Source of the DNA: an uncultured Acidobacteriia bacterium
GTDB taxonomy: Bacteria; Acidobacteriota; Terriglobia; Bryobacterales; Bryobacteraceae
DNA length: 64,000 nt
Assembly (NCBI GenBank): GCA_903929755.1
Contig: CAIYVZ010000185.1
Location: 1 to 64,000, forward strand
Direction: 5' to 3'
Numbering within the stretch: the first letter of the stretch is position 1; each line of letters opens with the position of its first letter. Under the pieces are notes generated by a model, which saw only the letters and a list, made by a program, of their open reading frames with translations, did no database searches and was not told where the DNA came from. Positions 9,480 to 19,140 of this stretch are shown here, piece after piece. A program made the translations under genes and the position numbers.

Positions 9480-10858
9480 TGCTGGGGTTTTGCCGGTTCG
9501 GGCGTGGCAGCAGGAGTCGTGGCAGCGGCCGGAGTGGCAGCAGCGGCGGGAACACCTTTTTTCGAAGCACTCCTGGCAACCTTGGCGGCCTTCGACGCGG
9601 CCTTCTTCTGCAGCGCTTCGTATTCCTTGATCTGCTTTGCCGTAGCCGGGTGATTCGTTGGCGGGACAATCTGCTCCGCGCCACCCTTCGCCGCCGACTC
9701 GCCGTTCGCACCCAGGCTGGCCTTGTTCTCACCAGTGCCCTGCGCGGCCGGCCCCACAACGCCGTTCTGTGAGCTCAACCGGGCGTCCTTCGCCTGATCC
9801 AGTTCTTTGGTATCGCCGACGACACCGCCAACCACATCGCTGACACCACTAGCCCCGCCAGCCGCCGTCTGCGGCACGCTGACAGGCACCACAGGCCGGA
9901 TGCCCTGCATGGCAGGCGCGCCCATCTTCGCGGCAAATGATGTATCGGGCTTGCCAGATACCATTCCAAATGCCCTGCTCACAAAACCGGGCTTCTTCAG
10001 ATTTTCCAACTCAAACTTCATCCGGGAGTAAGCGGCAGGGTCGGACTGGGGAATCGGCCGCTTCATCGCAGTCAGGCGCTCTTTGGCGCTGTCCACACGA
10101 TCGCTGAGAGGATAATCCTTCACGATCTTCGAAAGCGCGGCGGCTTCCTGATTCTCGAACCGATCACCCATCTTGCGGTACGCATCCGCCAGGAGCCACA
10201 AAGCTTCATCGGAACCGCTGTACAACGGATATTGCGCCGTCACGTACTCCAGACGGCTGGCAGCGGCGGGAAAGCTTCCCTTGTGGTGATAGAAATCACC
10301 GGCCCGGTATTCTTTGTCGGCCAGAACTTCCTGGGTATTCCGCAGCAACTGCTCGGCCGGCTTCGCAAACTTGGAATTCGGGAACTGCACCAGAACCTGA
10401 CGGCATTCATCTTCGGCCCGAATGCCCTGGCTCGAATCGCGATCCGGCTTATCCATCTGCTTGTAGTGGATGTTGCAGACCTTGTATTGCGACTCCGCCG
10501 ACTCCTCCATGTTCGGGTAGAACAGGATGAAATCCTTATATTCTGCTTCGGCCTGCGCCAGACCATGCGCGCCGCCCTCGCGATACCAGCTGTCCGCAAT
10601 GGCGAGTTTCGCCTTCGCCAGAAATTCACTGGTGTCGTAGGTGTTGATCATCGTGTTGAGCGTCAGGCGGGCAACTTCATAGTTGCCCTTCTCCACGTTG
10701 CGGATCGCGCGGTCATAAAGGACCTTGTCGGGCTGCAGCGTGTCCTTCGTGATCGGATTTTCGTACTTCTTCCGCCGGAACGGGAAGCCGAAGCCGCAGA
10801 AGAGCAGGACGGCGAGCGAACTCGCAAGAACTACGAAAAATGGATGGCGTCTTTGCAT
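9476..10858 (-). CDS. bamD: Outer membrane assembly factor BamD-like protein
   Basis: The protein is 460 residues from the preferred start MQRRHPFFVVLASS; a TTG at 10888 would add ten. A hydrophobic leader ends at LLFCGFG, a poor lipobox (Phe at -1) but with a Cys that could be acylated. TPR-like repeats follow (VLYDRAIRNVEKGNY, AEAEYKDFILFYP, QYKVCNIHYKQMD, RAGDFYHHKGSF), as in BamD, which helps insert beta-barrel proteins. The C-terminal 150 residues, rich in Ala, Pro and Lys, are an extension not found in E. coli BamD (about 245 residues). Confidence 0.85.
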   Translation of the reverse strand: MQRRHPFFVVLASSLAVLLFCGFGFPFRRKKYENPITKDTLQPDKVLYDRAIRNVEKGNYEVARLTLNTMINTYDTSEFLAKAKLAIADSWYREGGAHGLAQAEAEYKDFILFYPNMEESAESQYKVCNIHYKQMDKPDRDSSQGIRAEDECRQVLVQFPNSKFAKPAEQLLRNTQEVLADKEYRAGDFYHHKGSFPAAASRLEYVTAQYPLYSGSDEALWLLADAYRKMGDRFENQEAAALSKIVKDYPLSDRVDSAKERLTAMKRPIPQSDPAAYSRMKFELENLKKPGFVSRAFGMVSGKPDTSFAAKMGAPAMQGIRPVVPVSVPQTAAGGASGVSDVVGGVVGDTKELDQAKDARLSSQNGVVGPAAQGTGENKASLGANGESAAKGGAEQIVPPTNHPATAKQIKEYEALQKKAASKAAKVARSASKKGVPAAAATPAAATTPAATPEPAKPQQ

Positions 10859-10892
10859 CTTTGAACCGTTTCGTCCCCTCAAACCCAAACTT

Positions 10893-11570
10893 TCAAACCC
10901 GAATTGTCCCAGCAGCCCGCTCAGCGAGCTGTTGCATTTCTTTCACGGTTGCGGCCGGATCGGCACTATGGAAGACCGAAGATCCAGCCACCAGCCAGTC
11001 ACAACCCGCCTCGACTATACTTTCCAGATTATCGCGGCCCACTCCGCCATCGATCTCGATCGCAAAGTCCAGCCCCTTTTCCGCCCGGATCCGCGCCAGT
11101 TGCCGGATCTTATTGAGCGAGTGCGGAATGAACTTCTGGCCGCCAAACCCGGGGTTCACACTCATTACCAGCACGAAATCGGCCAAATGGAGAACGTCTT
11201 CCAGCACACTCACTGGTGTTCCCGGATTCAGCACAACGCCAGCCTTTGCGCCCAGACCCCGAATCAGCCGCAGGGTCCTGTCCAGATGCCGCGCCGCTTC
11301 ATAATGCACCGAAACCTGATCGGCACCGGCCTGAATAAAAACGGGCGCATAGGTGTCGGGGTCCGTGATCATCAGATGCACATCCAGCACCGATTTCGTG
11401 ATCTTCCGAAGCGATTCCACCACCGGTGGCCCCATCGTAATATTGGGCACAAAATGCCCGTCCATCACGTCCACATGAAGCATGGACGCTCCACCGCGCT
11501 CCACCGTCGCAATGTCGGTTCCAAGCCGGGAAAAGTCGGCAGCGAGCAGGGATGGAAGGATGTGGACCAA
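10893..11570 (-). CDS. rpe: Ribulose-phosphate 3-epimerase
   Basis: The 225-residue TIM barrel interconverts ribulose 5-phosphate and xylulose 5-phosphate in the pentose phosphate pathway. Recognisable motifs are HVDVMDGHFVPNI, LDVHLMI, VMSVNPGFGGQKF and EIDGGVG, which include the metal-binding His/Asp residues. The start is TTG (rc of 11568-11570). It precedes bamD by 34 bases. Together with tal (3 kb upstream on the same strand) it covers the non-oxidative branch. Confidence 0.95.
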   Translation of the reverse strand: MVHILPSLLAADFSRLGTDIATVERGGASMLHVDVMDGHFVPNITMGPPVVESLRKITKSVLDVHLMITDPDTYAPVFIQAGADQVSVHYEAARHLDRTLRLIRGLGAKAGVVLNPGTPVSVLEDVLHLADFVLVMSVNPGFGGQKFIPHSLNKIRQLARIRAEKGLDFAIEIDGGVGRDNLESIVEAGCDWLVAGSSVFHSADPAATVKEMQQLAERAAGTIRV

Positions 11571-11601
11571 AACTCGATTTTACCACGCTTCGGGAAAGCG
11601 G

Positions 11602-13155
11602 CTATTTCCTTCGCACCGTCGGCTCGAACTGGTTCTGCGGCAAAATGCATCCGGCCTGCTTGCAGTCATGCTGCCCCGCAACTTTTTCGCCGTTCGCGAT
11701 CAGTTCATCAATGTGTTTCAGAGAGAAATCGAGAATGCCCGGAACTCCCCCCAGAACCTGCTTATCGGGGTGGTAGCGGTGCACGGTAACTTCCCGGTAG
11801 AAGTCGTCTGAATGCTGTCTCCGGACAATTCCGGCAAGTCGGTTGCCCAGCTTCACCCTGGCCAGTTCCGAGGAAACCCCCGAGGCAACCGCCGTCGCCA
11901 GTGATCGCTCCAGGGTGTCAAGTGTGCTGTTCACCGGACTCAGCGTTAAGGTGTTGACGTCCGGGTTCAGGCAAATCAGGTGGACGACAGTCGCTCCGGC
12001 ATCAATAGCCGGATTGAGAGGCGAATTCATGACCAGGCCACCATCCACGTAGAGACGCTTCTCCCGACCGCCACCCGGCTTATCCGCTTCTACTTCCACA
12101 GGCGCGAACAAACCCGGAATAGCTGTCGACGCCATCACGCAATCCCTGAAGTTCGATTCGCGCATCAGTTCTTCATGCGGCAAGACGGAACTGCCATGCC
12201 CAAACAGCCGCACGGTTCCCGCTTCCCAGTCGGTAGCGGCAATCTGGAGCCGGCAGGGTGACTTCTGCAACGCCTGCCAGCTCAGCGTCTCCTCGAGCAA
12301 TTCACGCAGCGGTTCTGCAGAAATCAGCGAGCTTATGTCCACCGATTCCAGCAACCGCGAGAGTTCGGGGGGCACAGATTTACTTACGTAAGCAAGCCTC
12401 TTCAGAAGGTCGGCAGCCAGAAATGCCGAATCCCGAGGGGCCGCTCTGAGCGATGCCAGACTCAGGACATCGCCCCGGACACGAAAAACTCCGTTATTGT
12501 GGATTCCGCCGGCAATCTTCTTTCGCCACACATTGACCAGCCCCTCGGCGATTTCCGGCAGTGTCCTGTACGAATCGGAAATCGCACATGCCAGCCACGC
12601 CGCATTGAAAGCTCCAACCGAAGTCCCGGTCAGCACCGAGGGTCGCAAGCTGTTCAGGCCCGTGTCCGAGCCGTGCACCGAAGCCGCAAGCTTACGCAGT
12701 ACCCCCAACTCGAACGCACCGTAGGCACCGCCGCCCGACAACACAATGCCATGACTTTCCGGCAGTTTATTCACTTGGACGGCCATCACAATCAGGCCAT
12801 CCGGACCGCGATAAGCCGCAAAAGTGCCAAAATCTCCAACCGTGGGTTCCTGCACCACTTCTGTGCCATTCTTTTTCGCGGCGGCATGAAAGGTGGCCAA
12901 ATCCGCCACTTCGAAGCTGGGGTAGCCCCGGCCGGATTCCACGCCGGCAACAACATCTTTAGCGCTGTCGTTCACCAGCAGGAGGGTGGTGCCGTGAAGA
13001 GCCAGCGCGGTGGCGATTCCGGCAAGCTTCCCTGCGGGAACCGAGGCGGGAAATCGTCCTGTTTGCAAGTGCAGGTTCTGTGTAAAAAAATCCGCGGCTG
13101 TACTGTGGTCCTTCACAAAGACCACGAAATATGGGAGGCGATCACGCGTAATCAT
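11602..13155 (-). CDS. Glyoxalase/VOC-like domain fused to patatin-like phospholipase
   Basis: This 517-residue protein has two parts. Residues about 7-128 form a VOC/glyoxalase-like domain (YFVVFVKDHSTAADFFTQ to FAAYRGPDGLIVMAVQV). From residue 136 there is a patatin lipase: oxyanion loop GGGAYG (141-146), nucleophile GTSVG with Ser179, and the DGG with Asp371. All catalytic dyad residues are present, so acyl hydrolase activity is likely. It has no signal peptide and is probably cytoplasmic or membrane-associated. The VOC half lacks an obvious full metal-ligand set and may be a sensor or structural part (inference). It lies between rpe and rsmB on the same strand. Confidence 0.85.
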   Translation of the reverse strand: MITRDRLPYFVVFVKDHSTAADFFTQNLHLQTGRFPASVPAGKLAGIATALALHGTTLLLVNDSAKDVVAGVESGRGYPSFEVADLATFHAAAKKNGTEVVQEPTVGDFGTFAAYRGPDGLIVMAVQVNKLPESHGIVLSGGGAYGAFELGVLRKLAASVHGSDTGLNSLRPSVLTGTSVGAFNAAWLACAISDSYRTLPEIAEGLVNVWRKKIAGGIHNNGVFRVRGDVLSLASLRAAPRDSAFLAADLLKRLAYVSKSVPPELSRLLESVDISSLISAEPLRELLEETLSWQALQKSPCRLQIAATDWEAGTVRLFGHGSSVLPHEELMRESNFRDCVMASTAIPGLFAPVEVEADKPGGGREKRLYVDGGLVMNSPLNPAIDAGATVVHLICLNPDVNTLTLSPVNSTLDTLERSLATAVASGVSSELARVKLGNRLAGIVRRQHSDDFYREVTVHRYHPDKQVLGGVPGILDFSLKHIDELIANGEKVAGQHDCKQAGCILPQNQFEPTVRRK

Positions 13156-13207
13156 GACCCTGGGATTGTGGCATGATTACGCGAAACTTGTCAAAGCGAC
13201 TTTTGGT

Positions 13208-14341
13208 TTACCCGCAAATTACCGCGGCAAAAAAACCATCGCCCGGGTCCCTGCCCGGAAGTCGACGCAAAGTCTCCGCTACCGCGTAGCCGCAGTTGCC
13301 AACCACATCGTCGTTTTCTTCCCGTTCGAGCGAGCAGGTTGAGTACACCAGACGCCCGCCAGGCGCCAACAGGGCCAGCGCGTTGCCCAGAATGGCCTTC
13401 TGGCGATTTTGCAGGTCCGCAAGATCCTCGGGCTTCAGGCGCCACTTGATTTCCGGATTGCGTGAAAGCGTACCGGTCCCGGTACACGGGGCATCCACTA
13501 AAATCCGGTCAAATTTCACCGAAAATGGAAGGGGTGCCCTCGCATCCGCCACCACAACCGGAATACCCAGTTGCAACAGCCCGTGCGCACGTGAAGGATG
13601 GAGCTCACAGGCAACCGCCCGAACCGGAGTTTCAAGCGCCTGCGCCGTCTTGTTGCCAGGCGCGGCACAAACATCCAGAAAACGCTGCCCCGGTTCCAGC
13701 TTCAGCAGCGGAACAACAGCCTGCGAACCAATATCCTGAAAGCGAAATGCCTTCGGATCGCCCGAGGGTAACTCATGGCAACCAAACACGTCTGTTGCAA
13801 TAGCCCCGGGCGGAGGCGGCGCACCACCTGTTCGAATGTAGCGCCGTGGCGGAGCCAGACTCGCCGCCACAATGGCCGCCGTGGTCTCCACCCCAAACTC
13901 TTTCCGCCATCGCTCCAGCAGCCACGCCGGCGTAGCTGCTTCATCCGGCGCGGTAATCACCTGCCGCATCACTCCACGCAGAATCGCGTTCACGAAACCT
14001 GCAGCCGACGCCTTCCCTGCCCTGCGCGCCAATTCAACAGCGTCGTTCACCACCGCATGATCCGGCACGCGGTCCAGGAAGATACACTGATATACCGCCA
14101 TTTCCAGAACGATGCGCACTTCCACGTCCAGCCTCGCAATGGGTCGTGTGGAGCAGGCTCCCGCGATCGCATCCAGCTGTCCCCTGCGCCGCAGTGTGCC
14201 GAAAACGATATCGGACGCCAGCCCCGCATCTCTGGCATCCAGCTGCACGGACTTAGACGCCAGCGCTTCAGCCGACCACGCTCCGCGCTCTACCGCCAGC
14301 AGCGCCGCGTACGCTGCCTGTCTTGCCGCCGCCAGCTTCAG
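13208..14341 (-). CDS. rsmB: 16S rRNA (cytosine-C5)-methyltransferase RsmB
   Basis: The N-terminal NusB-like RNA-binding region (for example [14 protein letters not shown]) is followed by a Rossmann methyltransferase with motif [13 protein letters not shown], motif IV DAPC (Cys286) and motif VI STCS (Cys336), the two cysteines typical of RNA m5C enzymes. The first ATG/GTG/TTG in frame is GTG at 14248, but the upstream 31 codons read like a normal RsmB start ([16 protein letters not shown]). I therefore propose CTG at 14341, which overlaps the tal stop in a CTGA arrangement and gives 377 residues. E. coli RsmB is 429. Confidence 0.85.
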   Translation of the reverse strand: MKLAAARQAAYAALLAVERGAWSAEALASKSVQLDARDAGLASDIVFGTLRRRGQLDAIAGACSTRPIARLDVEVRIVLEMAVYQCIFLDRVPDHAVVNDAVELARRAGKASAAGFVNAILRGVMRQVITAPDEAATPAWLLERWRKEFGVETTAAIVAASLAPPRRYIRTGGAPPPPGAIATDVFGCHELPSGDPKAFRFQDIGSQAVVPLLKLEPGQRFLDVCAAPGNKTAQALETPVRAVACELHPSRAHGLLQLGIPVVVADARAPLPFSVKFDRILVDAPCTGTGTLSRNPEIKWRLKPEDLADLQNRQKAILGNALALLAPGGRLVYSTCSLEREENDDVVGNCGYAVAETLRRLPGRDPGDGFFAAVICG

Positions 14342-15330
14342 GCTTGCACCGCTTCCGCATCCAGAATCGTGATGCGCTTCGCCAGCAGGTCTTCCAGATG
14401 CACTAACGCCTTGCTGAAACCGGCAATACCTTCCGCAAGCTTGTCGTTCGCCATGCGGTTTTCCTCATGCATCGCCTCAAAAGCGGCGCGGTCCATCGGA
14501 ATGCGTTCTACCGTGGAGGTGGCGGCAAGGGCGGGATCGAGCTTGCGGGGCAGCACGCCTTCCGTCGCATCCAGTTCCGCCAGCAGCCCCGGTGAGATGG
14601 TGAGCAGATCGCACCCGGCAAGTTCCGTGATTTCGCCTGTGTTGCGGAAGCTGGCGCCCATCACCTCCGTCTTGTAGCCGAACTTCTTGTAGTATTCGTA
14701 AACCGCCCGAACCGACAAAACACCCGGATCCTCCGCAGCGGCATAATCTCTGCCCGTGTCTTTCTTGTACCAGTCCAGAATGCGGCCAACGAACGGCGAG
14801 ATCAGCGTGACGCCGGATTCAGCGCAGGCAATCGCCTGGTGCAGCCCGAACAGCAACGTCAGGTTGCAGTGAATGCCTTCTTTTTCCAGCACCCCGGCTG
14901 CCTGAATACCTTCCCAGGTGGAGGCGATCTTGATCAAAATGCGATCCCGGGAAATCCCGGCCGTCTCATACTGAGCAATAATCTGACGGCCTTTGGCAAT
15001 CGAAGCCGCCGTATCAAACGACAGACGCGCGTCCACTTCGGTGGAAACGCGACCCGGCACAATGGCCAGAATCCTCTTCCCGAATTCCACGGCCAGACGT
15101 TCGAACGCCAGATTGGCCACACTTGCCGGTGACGCCGAGGCCCCCAGTTCGGCCCGTGCTCCCCGAAGCGTATCGTCAACAATCTGCGAATACTTCGGCA
15201 TCTCCGCGGCAGCTGTAATCAGCGAGGGGTTAGTCGTTGCGTCGCGAGGCAGAAATTTTTCTATAGCTTCAATATCGCCGGTGTCTGCCACCACGACCGT
15301 CATTTTGCGAAGCTGTTCTAAGAGCGTCAT
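14338..15330 (-). CDS. tal: Transaldolase
   Basis: The 330-residue product matches the classical TalA/TalB type (E. coli TalB is 317). Lys134, in [12 protein letters not shown], corresponds to the Schiff-base lysine (Lys132 in TalB); DATTNPSLI and Asp residues near 16-19 are also conserved. It transfers the dihydroxyacetone group between sugar phosphates. Its ATG at 15330 lies back to back with the plus-strand start of the glycosidase-like gene, sharing two bases. The stop overlaps the proposed CTG start of rsmB. Confidence 0.95.
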   Translation of the reverse strand: MTLLEQLRKMTVVVADTGDIEAIEKFLPRDATTNPSLITAAAEMPKYSQIVDDTLRGARAELGASASPASVANLAFERLAVEFGKRILAIVPGRVSTEVDARLSFDTAASIAKGRQIIAQYETAGISRDRILIKIASTWEGIQAAGVLEKEGIHCNLTLLFGLHQAIACAESGVTLISPFVGRILDWYKKDTGRDYAAAEDPGVLSVRAVYEYYKKFGYKTEVMGASFRNTGEITELAGCDLLTISPGLLAELDATEGVLPRKLDPALAATSTVERIPMDRAAFEAMHEENRMANDKLAEGIAGFSKALVHLEDLLAKRITILDAEAVQA

Positions 15331-16312
15331 GCTAATTCCTTTTGTATCTTCTTATTCTCGCGCACTGTGTCCCGGCGCAGCCTTGCCCGATTTCCGGGTA
15401 CCCGGTTCGCGCTGGCCTGTCACGCTGACCCTGGTCCTGCTGTTGAGCCCCGGGATGGCACGCCCCCAGGCGGTTACCGCACACCCCTACCCCGGCATCA
15501 CCGCGACTACCCTCCGCGACACTACGCCCCGAAACTTCACTGCCCACATTGTCGAAATCGAACTCTCCACACCCGGCCTCCGGTTGCACCTGACGCCACC
15601 AGGAGGCACCCGGGAGACCGTCCGCCAAACGACTCTCGAATTCCTCCGCCAGCAAAAAGCGCAGTTCGCCATCAACGCGCACTTCTTCCTGCCCTTTCCA
15701 TCGGCCGAACCCGACGCAAACCTTATAGGCCTGGCCGTCTCCGATGGAATACTCGTCTCCGATTTCGAAGCCCCGGCCCAGGCATACGCGCTGGCTGCCA
15801 ACTCTCCAGCCGTTAATATTGATCGCACAAACCACGCCACCGTGGTCCGTTCAGGCGAGCCCCGCGAGTTGCTTTGGACCACCCTCGCCGGATCCGCACA
15901 AATTGTCACCCACGGCCAGGTAACGATCCCGCTCTACCGCGACACGGAACACCCCGACGGCACCCTGGCTCCCGGGGGCCCGGGAAACTACACAAATCAC
16001 CATTCCTCGTACGAAGTGCCACAGGCGCGCACCGCTCTCGGCATTGCCGCCGAGGGCCGAAGGCTGGTGTTGTTCGTCGTCGACCGCGCAGCCGGCAGCC
16101 TCGGTCTGACCGTCTCCGAAGTAGCCCGCCTTCTCCAGTCGCGATTCCACGTGGAGGACGCCCTGAATCTGGACGGTGGCGGTTCCAGCACGCTCGCGAT
16201 GCAGGATCCGGTAACCCACGCCCTGGCAATCGTAAACACGTCGTCCGATAACCCCCAGGGCCGTTCTGTCGGCAGCAACCTGGCCGTCTTCCTGCCCGGA
16301 GGCAAGCAATGA
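15329..16312 (+). CDS. Secreted phosphodiester glycosidase family protein (NAGPA/DUF2233)
   Basis: The core (about residues 60-325) carries hallmarks of the NAGPA family: NAHFFLP near the start of the domain, and the late pair [12 protein letters not shown] and [11 protein letters not shown]. In animals this family removes GlcNAc from phosphodiesters; bacterial members act on envelope or spore polysaccharide. A hydrophobic stretch ([14 protein letters not shown]) suggests export. The start is uncertain: ATG at 15329 overlaps the tal start codon; TTG at 15383 would give a neater signal peptide. It overlaps the next gene by four bases. Confidence 0.8.
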   Translation: MLIPFVSSYSRALCPGAALPDFRVPGSRWPVTLTLVLLLSPGMARPQAVTAHPYPGITATTLRDTTPRNFTAHIVEIELSTPGLRLHLTPPGGTRETVRQTTLEFLRQQKAQFAINAHFFLPFPSAEPDANLIGLAVSDGILVSDFEAPAQAYALAANSPAVNIDRTNHATVVRSGEPRELLWTTLAGSAQIVTHGQVTIPLYRDTEHPDGTLAPGGPGNYTNHHSSYEVPQARTALGIAAEGRRLVLFVVDRAAGSLGLTVSEVARLLQSRFHVEDALNLDGGGSSTLAMQDPVTHALAIVNTSSDNPQGRSVGSNLAVFLPGGKQ

Positions 16313-16638
16313 TCCCGGACCCGCACGCCAATTTCCGCGCCGAGGTCGCCTGCTATACCGCCGCCGACCCCATGCCAACCCTGCGCAACCTCTCCACCTT
16401 AACCGCCGTTCCGTTGCGCGAACTCATCCGTTATGTCCTGGTGAAATATGCGGCGTCGGGGACGGACGCCCTGCTCTCCCTGGATCCCATCGTGTTCCGA
16501 CAAATGAAGGAGCACGTCGCCCGAGCCGAAACCGAGGACACCGACGCCGCCCGCCTGGCCAGTTACCAGGCCCTGCGCCAGATGATCGGCTGGCTTGGAC
16601 ATGCGGAGGCCCCGGTCATACTGGAAACTGGTGAGTAA
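16309..16638 (+). CDS. Hypothetical protein, coupled to the glycosidase-like gene
   Basis: The 109-residue soluble protein (starts [16 protein letters not shown]) is mostly helical and Ala/Leu-rich, with a possible helix-turn-helix-like stretch LRELIRYVLVKYAASGTDALLSL. I recognise no family and see no catalytic motif. Its ATG overlaps the previous stop codon (ATGA), so it is translated with the phosphodiester glycosidase-like gene, and the GT39-type gene follows within ten bases. Such coupling suggests a related envelope role, but that is only context. Confidence 0.6.
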   Translation: MIPDPHANFRAEVACYTAADPMPTLRNLSTLTAVPLRELIRYVLVKYAASGTDALLSLDPIVFRQMKEHVARAETEDTDAARLASYQALRQMIGWLGHAEAPVILETGE

Positions 16639-16647
16639 GCAAAGCTG

Positions 16648-18045
16648 GTGACAATAAGATTGGCCAAGACAGCGGAACGGGTCGCCGGGATGGCCGCCAT
16701 CGTCCTCGGCCTGGCGCTCTACCTCCTTAACCTCAGCACCATGGGCCTGGTCAGTGTGGATGAACCCCGCTATGCGGCCATCGGCCAGGCTATGGCGCGC
16801 TCGGGCGACTGGATCACGCCCCGGCTCTGGGGCCAGCCATGGTTCGAAAAACCAGTGCTGCTCTACTGGATCACCGGCTTCGGCTTCCGGCTCGGATTTG
16901 GTCCGGAACTGGCGCCTCGCCTTCCTGTCGCTGTATTGAGCCTCGCCTTTCTCGTCTTTTTCTGGTTTCGGGTTCGGACGCTGTGGAGCTTGCCGGTCGC
17001 CACATATGCTGTCGCAATTCTGGCCACCAGCGTCGGCTGGCTCGCTTACAGCCACATCGCAATCACCGATATTCCGCTTGCCGCCGCCTTCTCGGCGGCT
17101 CTCCTGCTGGCGCTCGGAGAAGGCCTGGGCGGTCGCCGAGCCATAGCGGTGGCGGCTTTGCTGGGAGTTGCCGTGCTGGCGAAAAGCCTGATCGCCTGTA
17201 TTTTTTTTGCTCCGGTTCTGCTGCTGGACCGACGCTGGAACGCACTGCTGCGGCCCGCACCAGTCGGCGCATTCCTGCTTGTCGTTCTGCCCTGGCACAT
17301 TTTATGTGCTCTCCAAAATGGCCCGGAGTTCTTCCGCGTCCTGTTCCTGGAACACCAGTTTGGGCGCGCCACTTCCACCGCTCTCCAGCACGTCCAGCCT
17401 TTCTGGTATTACGTCCCGGTGCTGGCCATGCTGTTGTTCCCCTGGTTCCCTCTGCTGGCCCTGGCCCCCCGCCCCCGAGGCAACGCGCAGATCAGGACAC
17501 TGTGGGCCGTGGTCGGCTTTGGCTTCGTTTTTCTCTCAGCCACAGTGAACAAGCTCCCGCACTACCCGCTGCCCTTGCTGCCCGCTCTCGCCATCCTGCT
17601 GGCGCTGGGTCTGGCCCGGGCGTCACGTCCGGATCGGGCCATTATCGCGCCCCTGGCACTGCTCGGGCTGCTGCCACTTGCAGCTCAGGTTGCACCGCAA
17701 GCCCTGGCCCATGGTCTGCGGCAAGCTCAGGCCTCGGCTGCCAGTGCCCTCTGGATTGTAGTGCTGGGCGGAGGCGCCTGGCTTGTCACAAAAACCGCCC
17801 CCTTTCGTCGGTTCGCGGTCCCGCTGGCCCTGTTCACCGCAGCCCTGGCGTTCTTCTGGTTTGAGGTCACCGTCTTCCCTGCCGTGGACCAGGCCGCCAC
17901 GGCCCGCCCGCTTTGGGTCCGCGAGCGCCCCTCCTGCGCCCCGGCCAATAAGCGATTTCTTGTCTATGGCCTTAGTTATTACGCCGGCAAATCCGTCCCG
18001 GAATGCCACGTCCTTGACCCGCAACACGATAGCGTTGTACGGTAG
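16648..18045 (+). CDS. Glycosyltransferase family 39-like (ArnT/PMT type) membrane protein
   Basis: The 465-residue protein has about a dozen membrane spans. The first periplasmic loop has VDEPRYA (Asp38-Glu39) and GDWITPRLWGQPWFEKPVL, the hallmark of ArnT-like enzymes, which move a sugar from undecaprenyl phosphate to lipid A or protein. The donor and acceptor are unknown. The start is GTG at 16648. It forms a plus-strand unit with the two preceding genes and with the DMT-type permease. Confidence 0.85.
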   Translation: MTIRLAKTAERVAGMAAIVLGLALYLLNLSTMGLVSVDEPRYAAIGQAMARSGDWITPRLWGQPWFEKPVLLYWITGFGFRLGFGPELAPRLPVAVLSLAFLVFFWFRVRTLWSLPVATYAVAILATSVGWLAYSHIAITDIPLAAAFSAALLLALGEGLGGRRAIAVAALLGVAVLAKSLIACIFFAPVLLLDRRWNALLRPAPVGAFLLVVLPWHILCALQNGPEFFRVLFLEHQFGRATSTALQHVQPFWYYVPVLAMLLFPWFPLLALAPRPRGNAQIRTLWAVVGFGFVFLSATVNKLPHYPLPLLPALAILLALGLARASRPDRAIIAPLALLGLLPLAAQVAPQALAHGLRQAQASAASALWIVVLGGGAWLVTKTAPFRRFAVPLALFTAALAFFWFEVTVFPAVDQAATARPLWVRERPSCAPANKRFLVYGLSYYAGKSVPECHVLDPQHDSVVR

Positions 18046-18063
18046 CTAAGAAACGACCCCCTA

Positions 18064-19116
18064 ATGATACTTCCGTCGACTTACCTTTTTTCTATGATTT
18101 TGCTCCTCATCGGCATGCTTTGCTCCGGTGCGTGGGCCAGCACTTTCAAGGCCGCCGGCTCCAAATGGAGGTTTGAACTTTATTACTTTGACTTCGCTAT
18201 TGGGGTGTTTTTTGCTGCCCTTTTGGCTGCTTTAACCCTCGGCAGCCTCGGTTGGGACGGCTTCTCTTTCCTCGATGACATCCGCAATGCAGGTAAACGC
18301 CAGGAACTGTTCAGCTTCCTGGCCGGCTGTCTCATGAATCTCGGGAACATGATGTTGCTCGCCTCTGTTTCCCTGACGGGAATTACCGTCGCCTTCCCTA
18401 TCGGCCTTGGCCTGGCTGTTGTGGTGGCTGCCATCTGGAACAATATCCTGAACCCGGGAACCGCAAATTCGCTCCTGCTCGGTGCCGGCGCATTTTGTCT
18501 GATCGTCACCGCCGTCGTCGCCTCCATTGCGTTCAAAGTCAACACCATGAACAGACTGGTCGCGCTGGTACAGCAGGGAAAAACCAAATCAACAAAGAAG
18601 ACTTTCAGCCCGAAAGGCCTGTTTTTGGCGGTCGTGGGGGGCATCCTGATGGGGTCTTATACCCCCCTGATGGACCTCGCCCGTGACCCCGAGATCGGTC
18701 TTGGACCCTACGGCCTCATTGTCACGTTCGCCGTCGGCATCGTCTTCTCCACTTTTGTCTACAGTCTGTTCTTCATGAATCTTCCGGTTCAGGGCAAGGT
18801 CCTCGACTTCGGCGAGTACTTCAAGGGCAATGCGAGGGCTCATTACATGGGGTTCCTCGGTGGCGTGCTGTGGGTTGTAGCCCTGCTTTCCTCCTTCGTG
18901 GTCGCCAAAGCGGACCCGATTGCGCAGGTCCCGCCCGTTCTGGCTTTCGCGTTTTCGCAGGGTGGCACGCTGCTTGGTACGCTATCCGGCTTGCTGTGGT
19001 GGAAAGAGTTTGGAGATGCAGACAGCAAGGTGAAAGGTCTTCTCACCTCCATGCTGGTCCTGCTGGCGGTCGGAATCGCGCTGCTGACCGTGGCACCTGT
19101 TTACAACTTGAAGTAA
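18064..19116 (+). CDS. DMT-superfamily permease (ureide permease/GRP sugar transporter-like)
   Basis: The 350-residue protein has about ten spans in two similar halves. The stretches FAIGVFFAALLAALTLGSLG and GITVAFPIGLGLAVVVAA resemble the bacterial proteins related to plant ureide permeases and to glucose/ribose porters. Candidate cargo is a sugar or a nitrogen compound; the sequence does not decide. ATG at 18064 follows the GT39-type gene by 18 bases, so it is probably in the same transcript, which ends at the hairpin at 19141. Confidence 0.75.
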   Translation: MILPSTYLFSMILLLIGMLCSGAWASTFKAAGSKWRFELYYFDFAIGVFFAALLAALTLGSLGWDGFSFLDDIRNAGKRQELFSFLAGCLMNLGNMMLLASVSLTGITVAFPIGLGLAVVVAAIWNNILNPGTANSLLLGAGAFCLIVTAVVASIAFKVNTMNRLVALVQQGKTKSTKKTFSPKGLFLAVVGGILMGSYTPLMDLARDPEIGLGPYGLIVTFAVGIVFSTFVYSLFFMNLPVQGKVLDFGEYFKGNARAHYMGFLGGVLWVVALLSSFVVAKADPIAQVPPVLAFAFSQGGTLLGTLSGLLWWKEFGDADSKVKGLLTSMLVLLAVGIALLTVAPVYNLK

Positions 19117-19140
19117 CTCCCCGCCAGCAAATCAGAAGTG

